Position numbers and translations under genes: made by a program
Shown here: positions 1-6,388 of the stretch, piece by piece
How the letters are laid out: each line of letters opens with the position of its first letter
Position numbering within the stretch: the first letter of the stretch is position 1
Assembly: GCA_016199255.1 (NCBI GenBank)
Contig: JACQHA010000232.1
Location: forward strand, 1-9,109
From: Deinococcus sp.
GTDB lineage: Bacteria > Deinococcota > Deinococci > JACQHA01
Reading direction: 5' to 3'
DNA: 9,109 bases
Notes under the pieces: generated by a model
Seen by the model: the letters and a program-made list of their open reading frames with translations, nothing else
Databases searched by the model: none
Told to the model about the DNA's origin: nothing

Positions 1-509
1 AGGCGCTGGAGGCAGTAGAAGACCGCATCCTGGCTGGCAACACGGGAAAGGCAGTGCTCGACGACATATTGACCATCAAGCGCCACATTCTAGAGTTGCG
101 GCGCAGCCTGGGCCCCCAGCGCGAGGTGATTGGCCGGCTGGCGCGCCGTGACTTTCCCTTTGTGTCAGAGCGGGCCATTATCTATTTCCGGGACATCCAG
201 GACCACGTGGTGCGGCTCTACGAACTCTTAGAGATGCAGCGCGACCTGCTGTCTGGCGCCATGGACGCTTACCGCTCCACACTTTCCAACCGCATGAACC
301 AGGTGATGCAGCGCCTGACAGCGCTTTCTACCATTTTCCTGCCCCTAACCTTCATCGCCGGGGTGTACGGCATGAACTTCAACCCCCAGGCGTCGCCCTG
401 GAACATGCCGGAGCTGAGCTGGCCCTGGGGCTATCCCCTGATTCTCGGGTTCATGGCTGGCCTGGCGGGGGTCATGTTTATCTACATGTGGCGCCACCGC
501 TGGCTTTAG
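1..509 (+). CDS. corA: CorA-family magnesium/cobalt transporter, C-terminal part (5' end outside window)
   Basis: The reading frame is open from base 3 (first residues ALEAVEDRIL) to TAG at 507-509, giving 168 visible residues, so the N-terminal cytoplasmic domain lies outside the window. What is seen is the long helical stalk, then a first membrane segment ending in the family signature YGMNFN (around base 367), a short periplasmic loop, and a second membrane segment followed by the basic tail MWRHRWL. The GMN motif at the end of TM1, two C-terminal membrane helices and a basic cytosolic end are diagnostic for CorA channels, which form pentamers in the inner membrane and import Mg2+ (some transport Co2+ or Ni2+, and a ZntB branch moves Zn2+). 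The substrate cannot be decided here. The GTG at 54 is in frame but is internal to the family's stalk and is not the real start. No clear terminator follows. Confidence 0.93.
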   Translation, partial: ALEAVEDRILAGNTGKAVLDDILTIKRHILELRRSLGPQREVIGRLARRDFPFVSERAIIYFRDIQDHVVRLYELLEMQRDLLSGAMDAYRSTLSNRMNQVMQRLTALSTIFLPLTFIAGVYGMNFNPQASPWNMPELSWPWGYPLILGFMAGLAGVMFIYMWRHRWL

Positions 510-592
510 TCTCCTATTATGCGCTATAATTGGGCTTGCCGCGGGCCAAGTGCCCTGGGGTATCCTAGCTAACAGGTGGTATGTGACCTTTG

Positions 593-618
593 GGAACTTT
601 TCCCGCGAGACAACCGTC
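593..618 (+). promoter_or_regulatory. Candidate ECF-sigma-type promoter
   Basis: GGAACTT at 593-599 is followed after 16 nt by GTCAG at 616-620 (equivalently GGAAC, 17 nt, CGTC at 615-618). This fits the general ECF promoter pattern of a GGAAC -35 element and a GTC-containing -10 element. Transcription would begin near 625, about 20 nt before a strong ribosome binding site at 646-652. An ECF-like sigma gene lies about 1.1 kb to the right on the other strand. The -35 side is also part of the small inverted repeat GGGAA-ctt-TTCCC (592-604). Caution: GGGAACTTTTCC also occurs inside the purH coding region near 6990, without a -10 partner, so the -35 string alone is not specific. Confidence 0.45.
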
Positions 619-658
619 AGTGACAGTAGATACGTTAAACCAGCGAAAGGAGTGATGG

Positions 659-844
659 ATTATTCCCCGTAGGCGAACCCCAGAATTACCCAAGCGTGAC
701 CTCACCCCGCGCTACCGGCCGCCAGTGCGGCGCAGCCAGGGAGAGGCTCCCGAGGACACGGCCCCGCCCGGCCCGGGCCCCGAAGAGCAGGCTCTGGCCG
801 CTATTCGGGGCTTTCTCACCAGGGATAACGACACTAATCAGTAA
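659..844 (+). CDS. Small protein of unknown function with ATT start or an upstream frameshift
   Basis: A reading frame runs from 656 to TAA at 842-844 and gives about 61 residues when read from the ATT at 659. It starts IIPRRRTPELPKRD, has a basic proline- and arginine-rich first half, a PPGPGPEE linker and a short helical end (ALAAIRGFLTRDN). I recognise no family. A strong Shine-Dalgarno AAAGGAG lies at 646-652. Six nt after it is ATT 659, an initiation codon known mainly from infC. The nearby ATG at 655 is only 2 nt from the SD and is in another frame, which stops at TAG 670-672 after MDYSP. Losing one C from CCCC 665-668 would join that ATG to the long frame (MDYSRRRTPELPKRD). The first in-frame GTG, at 725, has no SD. 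The stop lies 4 nt from the stop of the convergent speE, a tight fit that supports a real gene. It may be an ATT-started gene, a +1 frameshifted gene, a sequencing error or a decayed gene. Confidence 0.45.
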   Translation: MIPRRRTPELPKRDLTPRYRPPVRRSQGEAPEDTAPPGPGPEEQALAAIRGFLTRDNDTNQ

Positions 845-848
845 TTCC

Positions 849-1754
849 CTACCACCAGTCCCCAGTGCCCGAGCGCACGTCGGCTACCAGCGACGGCGGC
901 AGAAAGGCCCAGCGGTGCACATCTGGCCGGTAGAGCCGGGTGGTAATAGGGCTGGTGCGCACTGGCTCCCGCAGGTTGGCCCCGGGCGTAGTGCTGGCCA
1001 GGGAGAAGGTCCACCAGTTCCCCCCATAAGTGGGGAGCACTGCGGCGTACAGGTCTACGCTGGGAAAGCAGGCCAGAAGGCTCTCTTGCACCTGGCGTAC
1101 CAGGTGGCGCCGGAAGACCAAAGGCTCGGACTGGGTGGCTAGCAGGCCGTCCTTAGCCAGGGCGCGGCGCACACTCTGGTAGAACGGTGGCTGGAACAGG
1201 GCCTGCGCTGGGCCCACCGGGTCGGTGAGGTCAATAATCACCACATCGAAGCTGCCGGGGCTGGCTTCTGCCATGAACTGTAAGCCATCTTGGATCACCA
1301 GCTCCGCCCGGGGGTCTTTTAAGCAGGCGATCACCTGGGGGAAATAGCGCTGCGCCAATTTCACCACTGCGTCATCGATCTCTACCAGGTAGGCTTTCTG
1401 CACCTCAGGGTGCTTCAGCACCTCGCGCAGCGTGCCGCCGTCCCCGCCACCGATCACCACCACCCGCTGGGGGCGGGGGTGGAGAAACAGGGCGGGGTGC
1501 ACCAGCATCTCGTGGTAGACGTGCTCGTCGCGCTCGGCGAGCTGCAGGGCGCCGTCCAACACCAGCATGTGCCCCCAGTAGCGGCTGCGCACTACCAGGG
1601 CTTCCTGGTAGGGGCTGCGCTCTTCTAGTAGTACTTCTTCAATAGGGTAAAGGTCGCGCTTGGGGTCGCCCTGGCCGTCGCACACCAATATCTTGGCGCC
1701 GCCCAGCTCTAAAACGGTACCGGCTTTCAGGCTGCCCCAGGGGTCTTTCGCCAC
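849..1754 (-). CDS. speE: Spermidine synthase-like polyamine aminopropyltransferase
   Basis: This 301-residue protein has the full spermidine synthase pattern: the substrate loop LDGALQLAERDEHVYHE (66-82), the glycine-rich nucleotide site GGGDGGTLREVLKH (102-115), the acidic VEID (124-127), QDG (155-157) and the gatekeeper/catalytic IIDLTDPVGPA (173-183). TYGGNWWTF near 242-250 is the usual aromatic polyamine-site region. The family moves the aminopropyl group of decarboxylated S-adenosylmethionine onto putrescine; related enzymes use agmatine, spermidine or cadaverine, and the acceptor cannot be read from sequence by eye. Length is near the family norm of 280-310. The first ~45 residues do not resemble the usual N-terminal segment I know. 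The GTG start lies 1 nt after the TAG of the sigma gene with only a weak SD, so translation is probably coupled to it. No S-adenosylmethionine decarboxylase gene is in the window. Confidence 0.9.
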   Translation of the reverse strand: MAKDPWGSLKAGTVLELGGAKILVCDGQGDPKRDLYPIEEVLLEERSPYQEALVVRSRYWGHMLVLDGALQLAERDEHVYHEMLVHPALFLHPRPQRVVVIGGGDGGTLREVLKHPEVQKAYLVEIDDAVVKLAQRYFPQVIACLKDPRAELVIQDGLQFMAEASPGSFDVVIIDLTDPVGPAQALFQPPFYQSVRRALAKDGLLATQSEPLVFRRHLVRQVQESLLACFPSVDLYAAVLPTYGGNWWTFSLASTTPGANLREPVRTSPITTRLYRPDVHRWAFLPPSLVADVRSGTGDWW

Positions 1755-1755
1755 G

Positions 1756-2397
1756 CTAGCCTGCCATCTCTCCCAGGCCCATCTCGGCCATAATGCGCCG
1801 CAGGTTATCCAGGCCGTATTTCATCCGGCTCTTCACCGTGCCTAGCGGGCAGCCTACAGCACTGGCAATCTCCCTCTGGGTGCGGCCACCATAATACGCC
1901 AGCTCGATCACCTGGCGGTGGTCGGCGGAGAGCCGGGAGATGGCGGTGCGCAGCCGCTCTGCCAGCCAGCTAGCTTCAGCGCTGCTGGCCGGGTCAGGGT
2001 CCAGGGCCTCCAGGCGGCCCCAGGACTCCTCGCCCCGGCCCAGCTCCTCTGGGTCGGCGGCAGGGAGCACCTTGCGGCGCAAGAGGTCGGTGGCGCGGTT
2101 ATGGGTGATGGCCAAGAGCCAGCTGGTAAAACGGCCCCGCGATGGGCGGTAGGTCCTGGCCCGGCGCCACACCGAGTGGAACACGTCCTGCACTACTTCT
2201 TCCGCCTTGCCCCGGTCGCGCAGCATGCGCAGGGCAAAGGCCCGCACCAGCCGCTCGTAGCGGTCGTAGATGAGCCCAAAGGCCTCCTCCTGGCCACTAG
2301 CCAGGCTCTGGAGCAAAAGCTCGTCTGGCGCGTCGGCGGGAAGTCTCCCACTATGAATACCAGCTCTACTGGTTTTTCTTCGGCGCGTGCTGGCCAC
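1756..2397 (-). CDS. ECF-like sigma-70 family RNA polymerase sigma factor
   Basis: The 213-residue protein has region 2 at about 36-108 (YDRYERLVRAFALRMLRD, then AEEVVQDVF, then the -10 binding helix FTSWLLAITHNRATDLLRRK) and region 4 at about 148-203 (LSADHRQVIELAYYGGRTQREIA, then the recognition helix GTVKSRMKYGLDNLR). An acidic linker (about 112-145) replaces region 3, as is usual for extracytoplasmic-function (ECF) sigma factors that redirect RNA polymerase to stress genes. The start is GTG at 2395-2397, with SD GGGGAGG at 2404-2410 and a 6-nt spacer; the basic first 15 residues are probably disordered. The neighbour downstream is speE, 1 nt away. An anti-sigma gene, the normal partner, is not adjacent on either side. 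No GGAAC-type site was found upstream, so autoregulation is not evident; a weak vegetative promoter (CTGTCA, N18, CATTAT) can be drawn near 2450-2495. Confidence 0.9.
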   Translation of the reverse strand: MASTRRRKTSRAGIHSGRLPADAPDELLLQSLASGQEEAFGLIYDRYERLVRAFALRMLRDRGKAEEVVQDVFHSVWRRARTYRPSRGRFTSWLLAITHNRATDLLRRKVLPAADPEELGRGEESWGRLEALDPDPASSAEASWLAERLRTAISRLSADHRQVIELAYYGGRTQREIASAVGCPLGTVKSRMKYGLDNLRRIMAEMGLGEMAG

Positions 2398-2503
2398 AGC
2401 CTACCTCCCCTATCCTACCGCCCTGGGCATTGCACGGCCACTATCGCCGTCAACTATGAGGGGATAATGAACAAACGATGACAATTATGACAGCGGGCTG
2501 GCC

Positions 2504-2562
2504 CCCTGGGAGCGCGGCCAGCTTGGCCGCTGCTGGCAGGCGAGACGCCTGCGCTCCCAGGG
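2504..2562. repeat. 59-bp palindromic (REP/MITE-like) element with nested hairpins
   Basis: Perfect 12-bp outer arms CCCTGGGAGCGC (2504-2515) and GCGCTCCCAGGG (2551-2562) enclose two further hairpins: GGCCA-gct-TGGCC (2516-2528) and GCAGGCG-aga-CGCCTGC (2536-2552). The second hairpin shares two bases with the outer arm, so the folds partly compete. It fills the gap between the 3' end of the PEGA gene and the sigma gene. It could end transcription of the PEGA gene and protect its mRNA, although no T-run follows. The nested palindromes with GC-rich arms look like a dispersed repetitive element rather than a simple terminator. Copies elsewhere in the genome cannot be seen from here. Confidence 0.75.
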
Positions 2563-2593
2563 AAGTCCAGCAGGGATGCCCTTCCCTACGAAG

Positions 2594-3619
2594 CTACAGT
2601 GAGCGCAGGGTAGCGTTCACCCGCACTGCTCTACTGCTACTAATGTTGACCTCATCAGTAAAAACCCGGAAACCGGGGGACACCACCACCACCTGGTATT
2701 CACCTGGTGCCAGGTTGGGCACTTGTAGCCGGCCATCAATGCCAATGGCGCCCACCTCGCCGCCATTGACAAACACCCGGGCGCCCACCACGTTGCAGCG
2801 GATGTCCAAAGAGCCAAACACTGGGGTGAGGGTGATATTCACCGGCACAGTGCGCCCCGCCTGGATGTTGATCTCCACGGTGGTGTCGGCAAACCCGGCC
2901 AGGGTGAAGCGCAGGGCGTTCCGCCCCGGAGCAGCATTGACCAGAAGCGGCTGGAAGCCGGTGGTGCCCACAAACGCCCCGTTCAGGAACACCTGAGCTC
3001 CCGCGGGATTACTGCTAATAGACAGGGTGCCGAACGCCGGCGGCGGGGGCGGCAGCTGAATGCTGCCCAGCACGTTAATGAACGTGCTGGCCACACCGCT
3101 GGGCGTGGGGCTAGGGGGCGGCGGGGGTGGAGTGACAATAATCCGCTGGGTCTGGGGCACTGAGCCTTGAGTCCGGCCCAGGTCCAAAGCGGCAAACACC
3201 TGGGGCAGGAGCGAGTTCGGATCCACCTGCTGCAAGGTGGCCACGGCCACAATGCTATTGGGCCCCGCCGGCAGCGTCACCGTGTAGGCAAACTGGTCAG
3301 TGGGCCGGGGGAAGGTGGTAGGGGTGTTGCCAGCAATGAAGTTCTGGCTGCCCCCGGGCCGGCTGTTGGGCAGCAAAATGTCCAGGTTCCCGCCGGCGTC
3401 GAAGCTGTAGAGATACAAGAAGGCATTCTGGCTGGTGGTGACTGTGAGCCGCACCTGCTCGCCGGGGAAGTAGTTCCCGCCGGTGCCCCGGTCAGGCACC
3501 AGGCTCACTGTGAGCCCACCAGGTGGAGTGACAATAATCCGCTGGGTGCCCTGGGCCAATGCCAGGGGGGCCAGTAGCGAAAATAAGGTGGTTACCACCA
3601 GAGTTTTGCGCAACCACAT
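2594..3619 (-). CDS. Secreted DUF4384 and PEGA-domain protein
   Basis: This 341-residue protein begins with a signal peptide (MWLRKTLVVTTLFSLLAPLALA, cleavage near A22/Q23). It continues with a DUF4384-like domain (about 35-130: YFPGEQVRLTVTTSQNAFLYLYS, LDILLPN), a proline-rich linker (about 155-195) and two PEGA-type beta domains: GTLSISSNPAGAQVFLNG (from 197) and GSLDIRCNVVGARVFVNG (from 269), each ending in a VNIT/VNAT strand. PEGA domains are small extracellular or surface modules, and DUF4384 is found in envelope proteins; the precise role is unknown. It is probably exported and cell-surface associated. I chose the ATG at 3617-3619 because AGGAGG sits 5 nt upstream (3625-3630) and the signal peptide starts there. 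An in-frame ATG 18 codons earlier would put a polar stretch before the signal peptide. The TQRIIVTPP segment occurs twice (25-33, 157-165), matching a 26-bp DNA repeat. It lies 112 nt after the kinase gene and could be a target or partner of that two-component system. Confidence 0.88.
   Translation of the reverse strand: MWLRKTLVVTTLFSLLAPLALAQGTQRIIVTPPGGLTVSLVPDRGTGGNYFPGEQVRLTVTTSQNAFLYLYSFDAGGNLDILLPNSRPGGSQNFIAGNTPTTFPRPTDQFAYTVTLPAGPNSIVAVATLQQVDPNSLLPQVFAALDLGRTQGSVPQTQRIIVTPPPPPPSPTPSGVASTFINVLGSIQLPPPPPAFGTLSISSNPAGAQVFLNGAFVGTTGFQPLLVNAAPGRNALRFTLAGFADTTVEINIQAGRTVPVNITLTPVFGSLDIRCNVVGARVFVNGGEVGAIGIDGRLQVPNLAPGEYQVVVVSPGFRVFTDEVNISSSRAVRVNATLRSL
3126..3151. repeat. Intragenic 26-bp direct repeat, copy 1
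   Basis: Identical to 3522-3547. It codes on the minus strand for the TQRIIVTPP segment before the proline-rich linker of the PEGA protein. It lies at the linker between domains, so it looks like an internal duplication rather than a mobile element. Confidence 0.85.
3522..3547. repeat. Intragenic 26-bp direct repeat, copy 2
   Basis: Identical to 3126-3151. It codes for TQRIIVTPP directly after the signal peptide of the PEGA protein. The two copies bracket the DUF4384 domain. Exact identity at the DNA level points to a recent duplication or to gene conversion. Confidence 0.85.
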
Positions 3620-3731
3620 AGGTACCTCCTGCGCGCCCGGCGTGCGGGCCAAGTGGCGAGCCGCCTCGCCCATACGCCCAGGCTATGGGGGAGCGATCAA
3701 GTGCTGGTACAACGAGGGTTAAGGGAGTTAA

Positions 3732-5084
3732 CTACTCCACTTCCATGGCGGGCAGGCTGATGGTGAAGGTGCTGCCCTGGTTCTCGACGCTGCTGACGTC
3801 AATGGTGCCCTTGTGCCGCTCCACAATCAGCTTGGTAATGGTGAGCCCCAGCCCGGTGCCGCCAGAGAAGCCCTGGTGGGCCTTGCACTGGTAGAAGCGT
3901 TCGAAAATGTGCGAGATTTCGTCAGCGGGGATGCCAATGCCGGTGTCAATGACTGCAATGCGCGCCTGGCTGTTCACCTGATCTAAGCGCACTGCCACCT
4001 CGCCAGACTGGCCCAGCCTGGCCTTCTTAATGTCCACGGCTTTCTTGGCGTTCTTGATCAGGTTGATGCAGGCCTGCTTGAGGCGAATAGGGTCGCCCTC
4101 CACAAATACTTCGCCGTTCAGCTCAAAGCGCACCGGGTCCGCCTCAGACACCACCTCTTCCCGTACCTGGTGCAAGAGGTCCGAGAGCTCCACCGCCCGC
4201 GTCTCCCATTTCTCCATGGCCTCGCCCCTGGCCAGGGCCAAAAGATCCTCCACCAGGGCACGCATGTAGCGCGCCACCCGCGCTGCCCGCTCGGCCAGGT
4301 CGCGGTTGGCGGCGTCGCCCACCTTGCGGGAGAGCCGGTCAGTGTAGCCCACCAAATTGGTGAGCGGGACTTTCAGTTCATGGGTGGTGTTGCGGATTAA
4401 ATCGCGCTGGATCTCAAAAGAGCGCGCCAGGCGGTCCAGCATAGAGTTCACTCGCTCCGCCAGCCGGCCCAGCTCGTCGCGCCGCGCCACCAGCCGCCGG
4501 TCCAGGCTCTCCGCCGACACCTGGTCCACCTCGCGGATGAAGCGCTCCACCGGCGAGAGCGCCCGGCCAGCCAAAACGTAGCCCAGGGCAGCAGCTAATA
4601 AGGCTCCCAGGGGGGTGAGATACAAAAGGAGAATCCGGTCCACCAGGCGCAGGGTGTCGTCAAATGGCTCCAGCGACTGGCCTACCTGCACCGCCCCCAC
4701 CACCTGGCCTTCCCAGTACAGGGGGGCCACATAGATCACCCGCCGGTCGCTGGTGGCAATGAAGAAATCTTCTCCCTGCCAGGAGCGGGCCAGGTGCCCC
4801 GGGGTCAGGTCGGGCAGCTCTACTCCGGAACTGTTGCGGATGCTGGGCCCAAACTGGTCATAGAGCCGCAACTGGAAAACTGGCGACAGGGGAAACACTG
4901 CCCCGCCCCGCTCCTGGCCAGTCACCCGCCGGGCCAGGGCATCGGCAGAGCGCCGCGCCTCGCTGCGCACCCGCTCCCGGATCACCACTGGCAGCGCCAA
5001 ATGCAAGATGACCCCGGCCAGCACCAGGCCAAACGCCACTCCCAGGGCGTACAAGAGAGTCAGGCGGAGGCGGATGGTCAACAC
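3732..5084 (-). CDS. Sensor histidine kinase, membrane bound
   Basis: The 450-residue protein has two membrane segments (about 10-33 and 150-172) around a ~115-residue extracytoplasmic sensor region with no family I recognise. A HAMP linker (about 172-225) follows, then the dimerisation and phosphoacceptor domain with H-box THELKVPLTNL (His235), then the ATPase domain with N-box QACINLIKNAKKA (337-349), G1 VIDTGIGIP (378-386), F-box IFERFYQ (393-399) and G2 GGTGLGLTI (408-416). All residues for autophosphorylation are present. It should phosphorylate the response regulator encoded 7 nt upstream in the same operon. The start is either GTG 5082-5084 (1 nt after AAGAGG) or the next codon TTG 5079-5081 (4 nt spacing); the second has the better spacing and changes the protein by one residue. 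The signal sensed is unknown; the exported PEGA protein downstream and the exported small protein upstream suggest the cell envelope. Confidence 0.93.
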   Translation of the reverse strand: MLTIRLRLTLLYALGVAFGLVLAGVILHLALPVVIRERVRSEARRSADALARRVTGQERGGAVFPLSPVFQLRLYDQFGPSIRNSSGVELPDLTPGHLARSWQGEDFFIATSDRRVIYVAPLYWEGQVVGAVQVGQSLEPFDDTLRLVDRILLLYLTPLGALLAAALGYVLAGRALSPVERFIREVDQVSAESLDRRLVARRDELGRLAERVNSMLDRLARSFEIQRDLIRNTTHELKVPLTNLVGYTDRLSRKVGDAANRDLAERAARVARYMRALVEDLLALARGEAMEKWETRAVELSDLLHQVREEVVSEADPVRFELNGEVFVEGDPIRLKQACINLIKNAKKAVDIKKARLGQSGEVAVRLDQVNSQARIAVIDTGIGIPADEISHIFERFYQCKAHQGFSGGTGLGLTITKLIVERHKGTIDVSSVENQGSTFTISLPAMEVE

Positions 5085-5091
5085 ACCTCTT

Positions 5092-5799
5092 CTAGCGCGG
5101 TTCTTTCAGGAAGTAGCCTCGCCCCCGGGCCGTGCGGATCAGCGTCTGGTCCCGGTCCCCCAGCTTGCGGCGCAGGTTGGAGATATGGGTCTTAATGGTG
5201 TCTGGGTCCGGGGCTAAAGAGTAGTCGTCCCACACCGCGTCAATAATCTGGTCGGGGTCGAAGATCTTGCCCGGATGCCGCACCAAGAGCGCCAAGATCT
5301 CCGCCTCGGTCTTGGTAAGGGCGTCTTCTGGGGCATCGGTCCCGGCGATCAATACGCCATCGCGCCACACGTCGCCCGAGGCGGGGTCCACCACCAGTGG
5401 GCCCAGCCGCAAATGCCCATCGTCGCTTGCTCCCTTGCCCCGCAGCTGGGCGCGGATGCGGGACATAAGCACATCGGGGGAGAAGGGCTTGGTGACATAA
5501 TCGTTGGCCCCCAGGTCCAGGCCAGTTACCTGGTCCTCGGCGCTGTCGTAGCCAGTGAGCAGGATAATGGGCACGTTGGAGGTCTTGCGCAGCCGGCGCA
5601 GCACGTCTAGGCCGCCGATCCCCGGCAGGCCCACGTCCAAGACCACCAGGTCCGGGCTGTGCTCCCGGGCCATGGACAGACCGTTAATGCCATCGTGGGC
5701 CACCAGCACCTGGTAGCCCTCTTCGCTCAGTTCCAGCTGCAGCAAGTGGGCGGTATCCTCCTGGTCCTCCACCACCAGGATCTTGACCTTGCCGCTCAT
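5092..5799 (-). CDS. OmpR/PhoB-family response regulator
   Basis: The 235-residue protein has an N-terminal receiver domain with the acidic pair E11-D12, phosphoacceptor Asp55 (VVLDVGLPG), Thr82 (LLTGYD) and Lys104 (YVTKPFS). This is followed by a winged-helix DNA-binding domain (about 155-235) with the recognition helix region DTIKTHISNLRRKL and the wing RTARGRGYFL. It is a standard two-component transcription factor working with the kinase gene that begins 7 nt downstream. The ATG start at 5797-5799 follows AAGGAGG (5804-5810) with a 4-nt spacer. A -10-like TAAAAT is readable just upstream on the minus strand (about 5816-5821) in the 37-nt gap after the small secreted gene, so the pair may have its own promoter as well as read-through. 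Confidence 0.95.
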   Translation of the reverse strand: MSGKVKILVVEDQEDTAHLLQLELSEEGYQVLVAHDGINGLSMAREHSPDLVVLDVGLPGIGGLDVLRRLRKTSNVPIILLTGYDSAEDQVTGLDLGANDYVTKPFSPDVLMSRIRAQLRGKGASDDGHLRLGPLVVDPASGDVWRDGVLIAGTDAPEDALTKTEAEILALLVRHPGKIFDPDQIIDAVWDDYSLAPDPDTIKTHISNLRRKLGDRDQTLIRTARGRGYFLKEPR

Positions 5800-5836
5800 C
5801 TGACCTCCTTGTCATATTTTAGCGGGGGGCGGTAGC

Positions 5837-6235
5837 CTAGGGCATCAGACGCCGGTAGTTCTCCAGGCCGATCCGGGCAACGATCAGCTCCCGCAGGGTG
5901 AACTGGCGCAAGAGGTCCACGGAGATCTCGGGCAAGAGGACAAAAATAATAGGGCTACCCTGGGGAAAGAGCAGCGACACCGGGAAGGCGCCGCGCAGGC
6001 GCCGGCTCTCCAGGAGCTGCAAAAGGGTGGGGAGGGTATCGTCCCTTAAGGCCACTACCTCTAACCGGATAGTAACCAGGTCCGGCTGCAAGAGCACGAT
6101 CACCGTGCCCTCGGGCACGTCAGGCACAAAGGCCGGGACCAAGGCGTCTGCAGCCTGCACCCTCTGGGGTTCGGCCACCTGGGCCAGAGCTCCCCCCAAC
6201 AGCGCCAGCAGCAGGATGCTCCCGAAGACCTTCAT
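5837..6235 (-). CDS. Small secreted protein of unknown function
   Basis: The 132-residue protein begins with a clear signal peptide (MKVFGSILLLALLGGALA, cleavage before Q19). The mature part of about 114 residues is rich in leucine, valine and proline (PEGTVIVLLQPDLVTIRLEV, FPVSLLFPQGSPIIFVLLPE) and has no cysteine. I recognise no family. The ATG at 6233-6235 is preferred because GAGG at 6241-6244 is 5 nt upstream; the GTG two codons earlier overlaps that site. It is the first gene of the leftward run and ends 37 nt before the response regulator, so it may be an accessory exported partner of that sensor system; this is inference from position. A weak minus-strand promoter (TTGATT 6285-6290, 18 nt, TATCAG 6261-6266) can be drawn upstream. 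Confidence 0.72.
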   Translation of the reverse strand: MKVFGSILLLALLGGALAQVAEPQRVQAADALVPAFVPDVPEGTVIVLLQPDLVTIRLEVVALRDDTLPTLLQLLESRRLRGAFPVSLLFPQGSPIIFVLLPEISVDLLRQFTLRELIVARIGLENYRRLMP

Positions 6236-6317
6236 ACCCACCTCGCAGCCCTATTCCGGGCTGATATCCGGTGTACTGCCCCAGAATCAAGCGGGTATCA
6301 ACGCCCGGTTAAGAAGG

Positions 6318-6345
6318 TTGAGGGGCCCAGTGCCTCCATCATAAT
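6318..6345 (+). promoter_or_regulatory. Candidate sigma-70 promoter of purH
   Basis: TTGAGG at 6318-6323 and CATAAT at 6340-6345 are separated by 16 nt. The start point would be near 6352, leaving a leader of about 37 nt before the purH start, too short for a riboswitch. No purine operator was recognised. Confidence 0.5.
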
Positions 6346-6388
6346 GGAAGGCGGCGAGGCTGAGAAGGGTCACCGCCCAGGGAGTAGC

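Noticed and set aside
696..1142. Plus-strand frame starting in the small-ORF region and running into speE
   Set aside because: It is antisense to the well-supported speE and has no start signals; it only reflects the GC-rich third positions.
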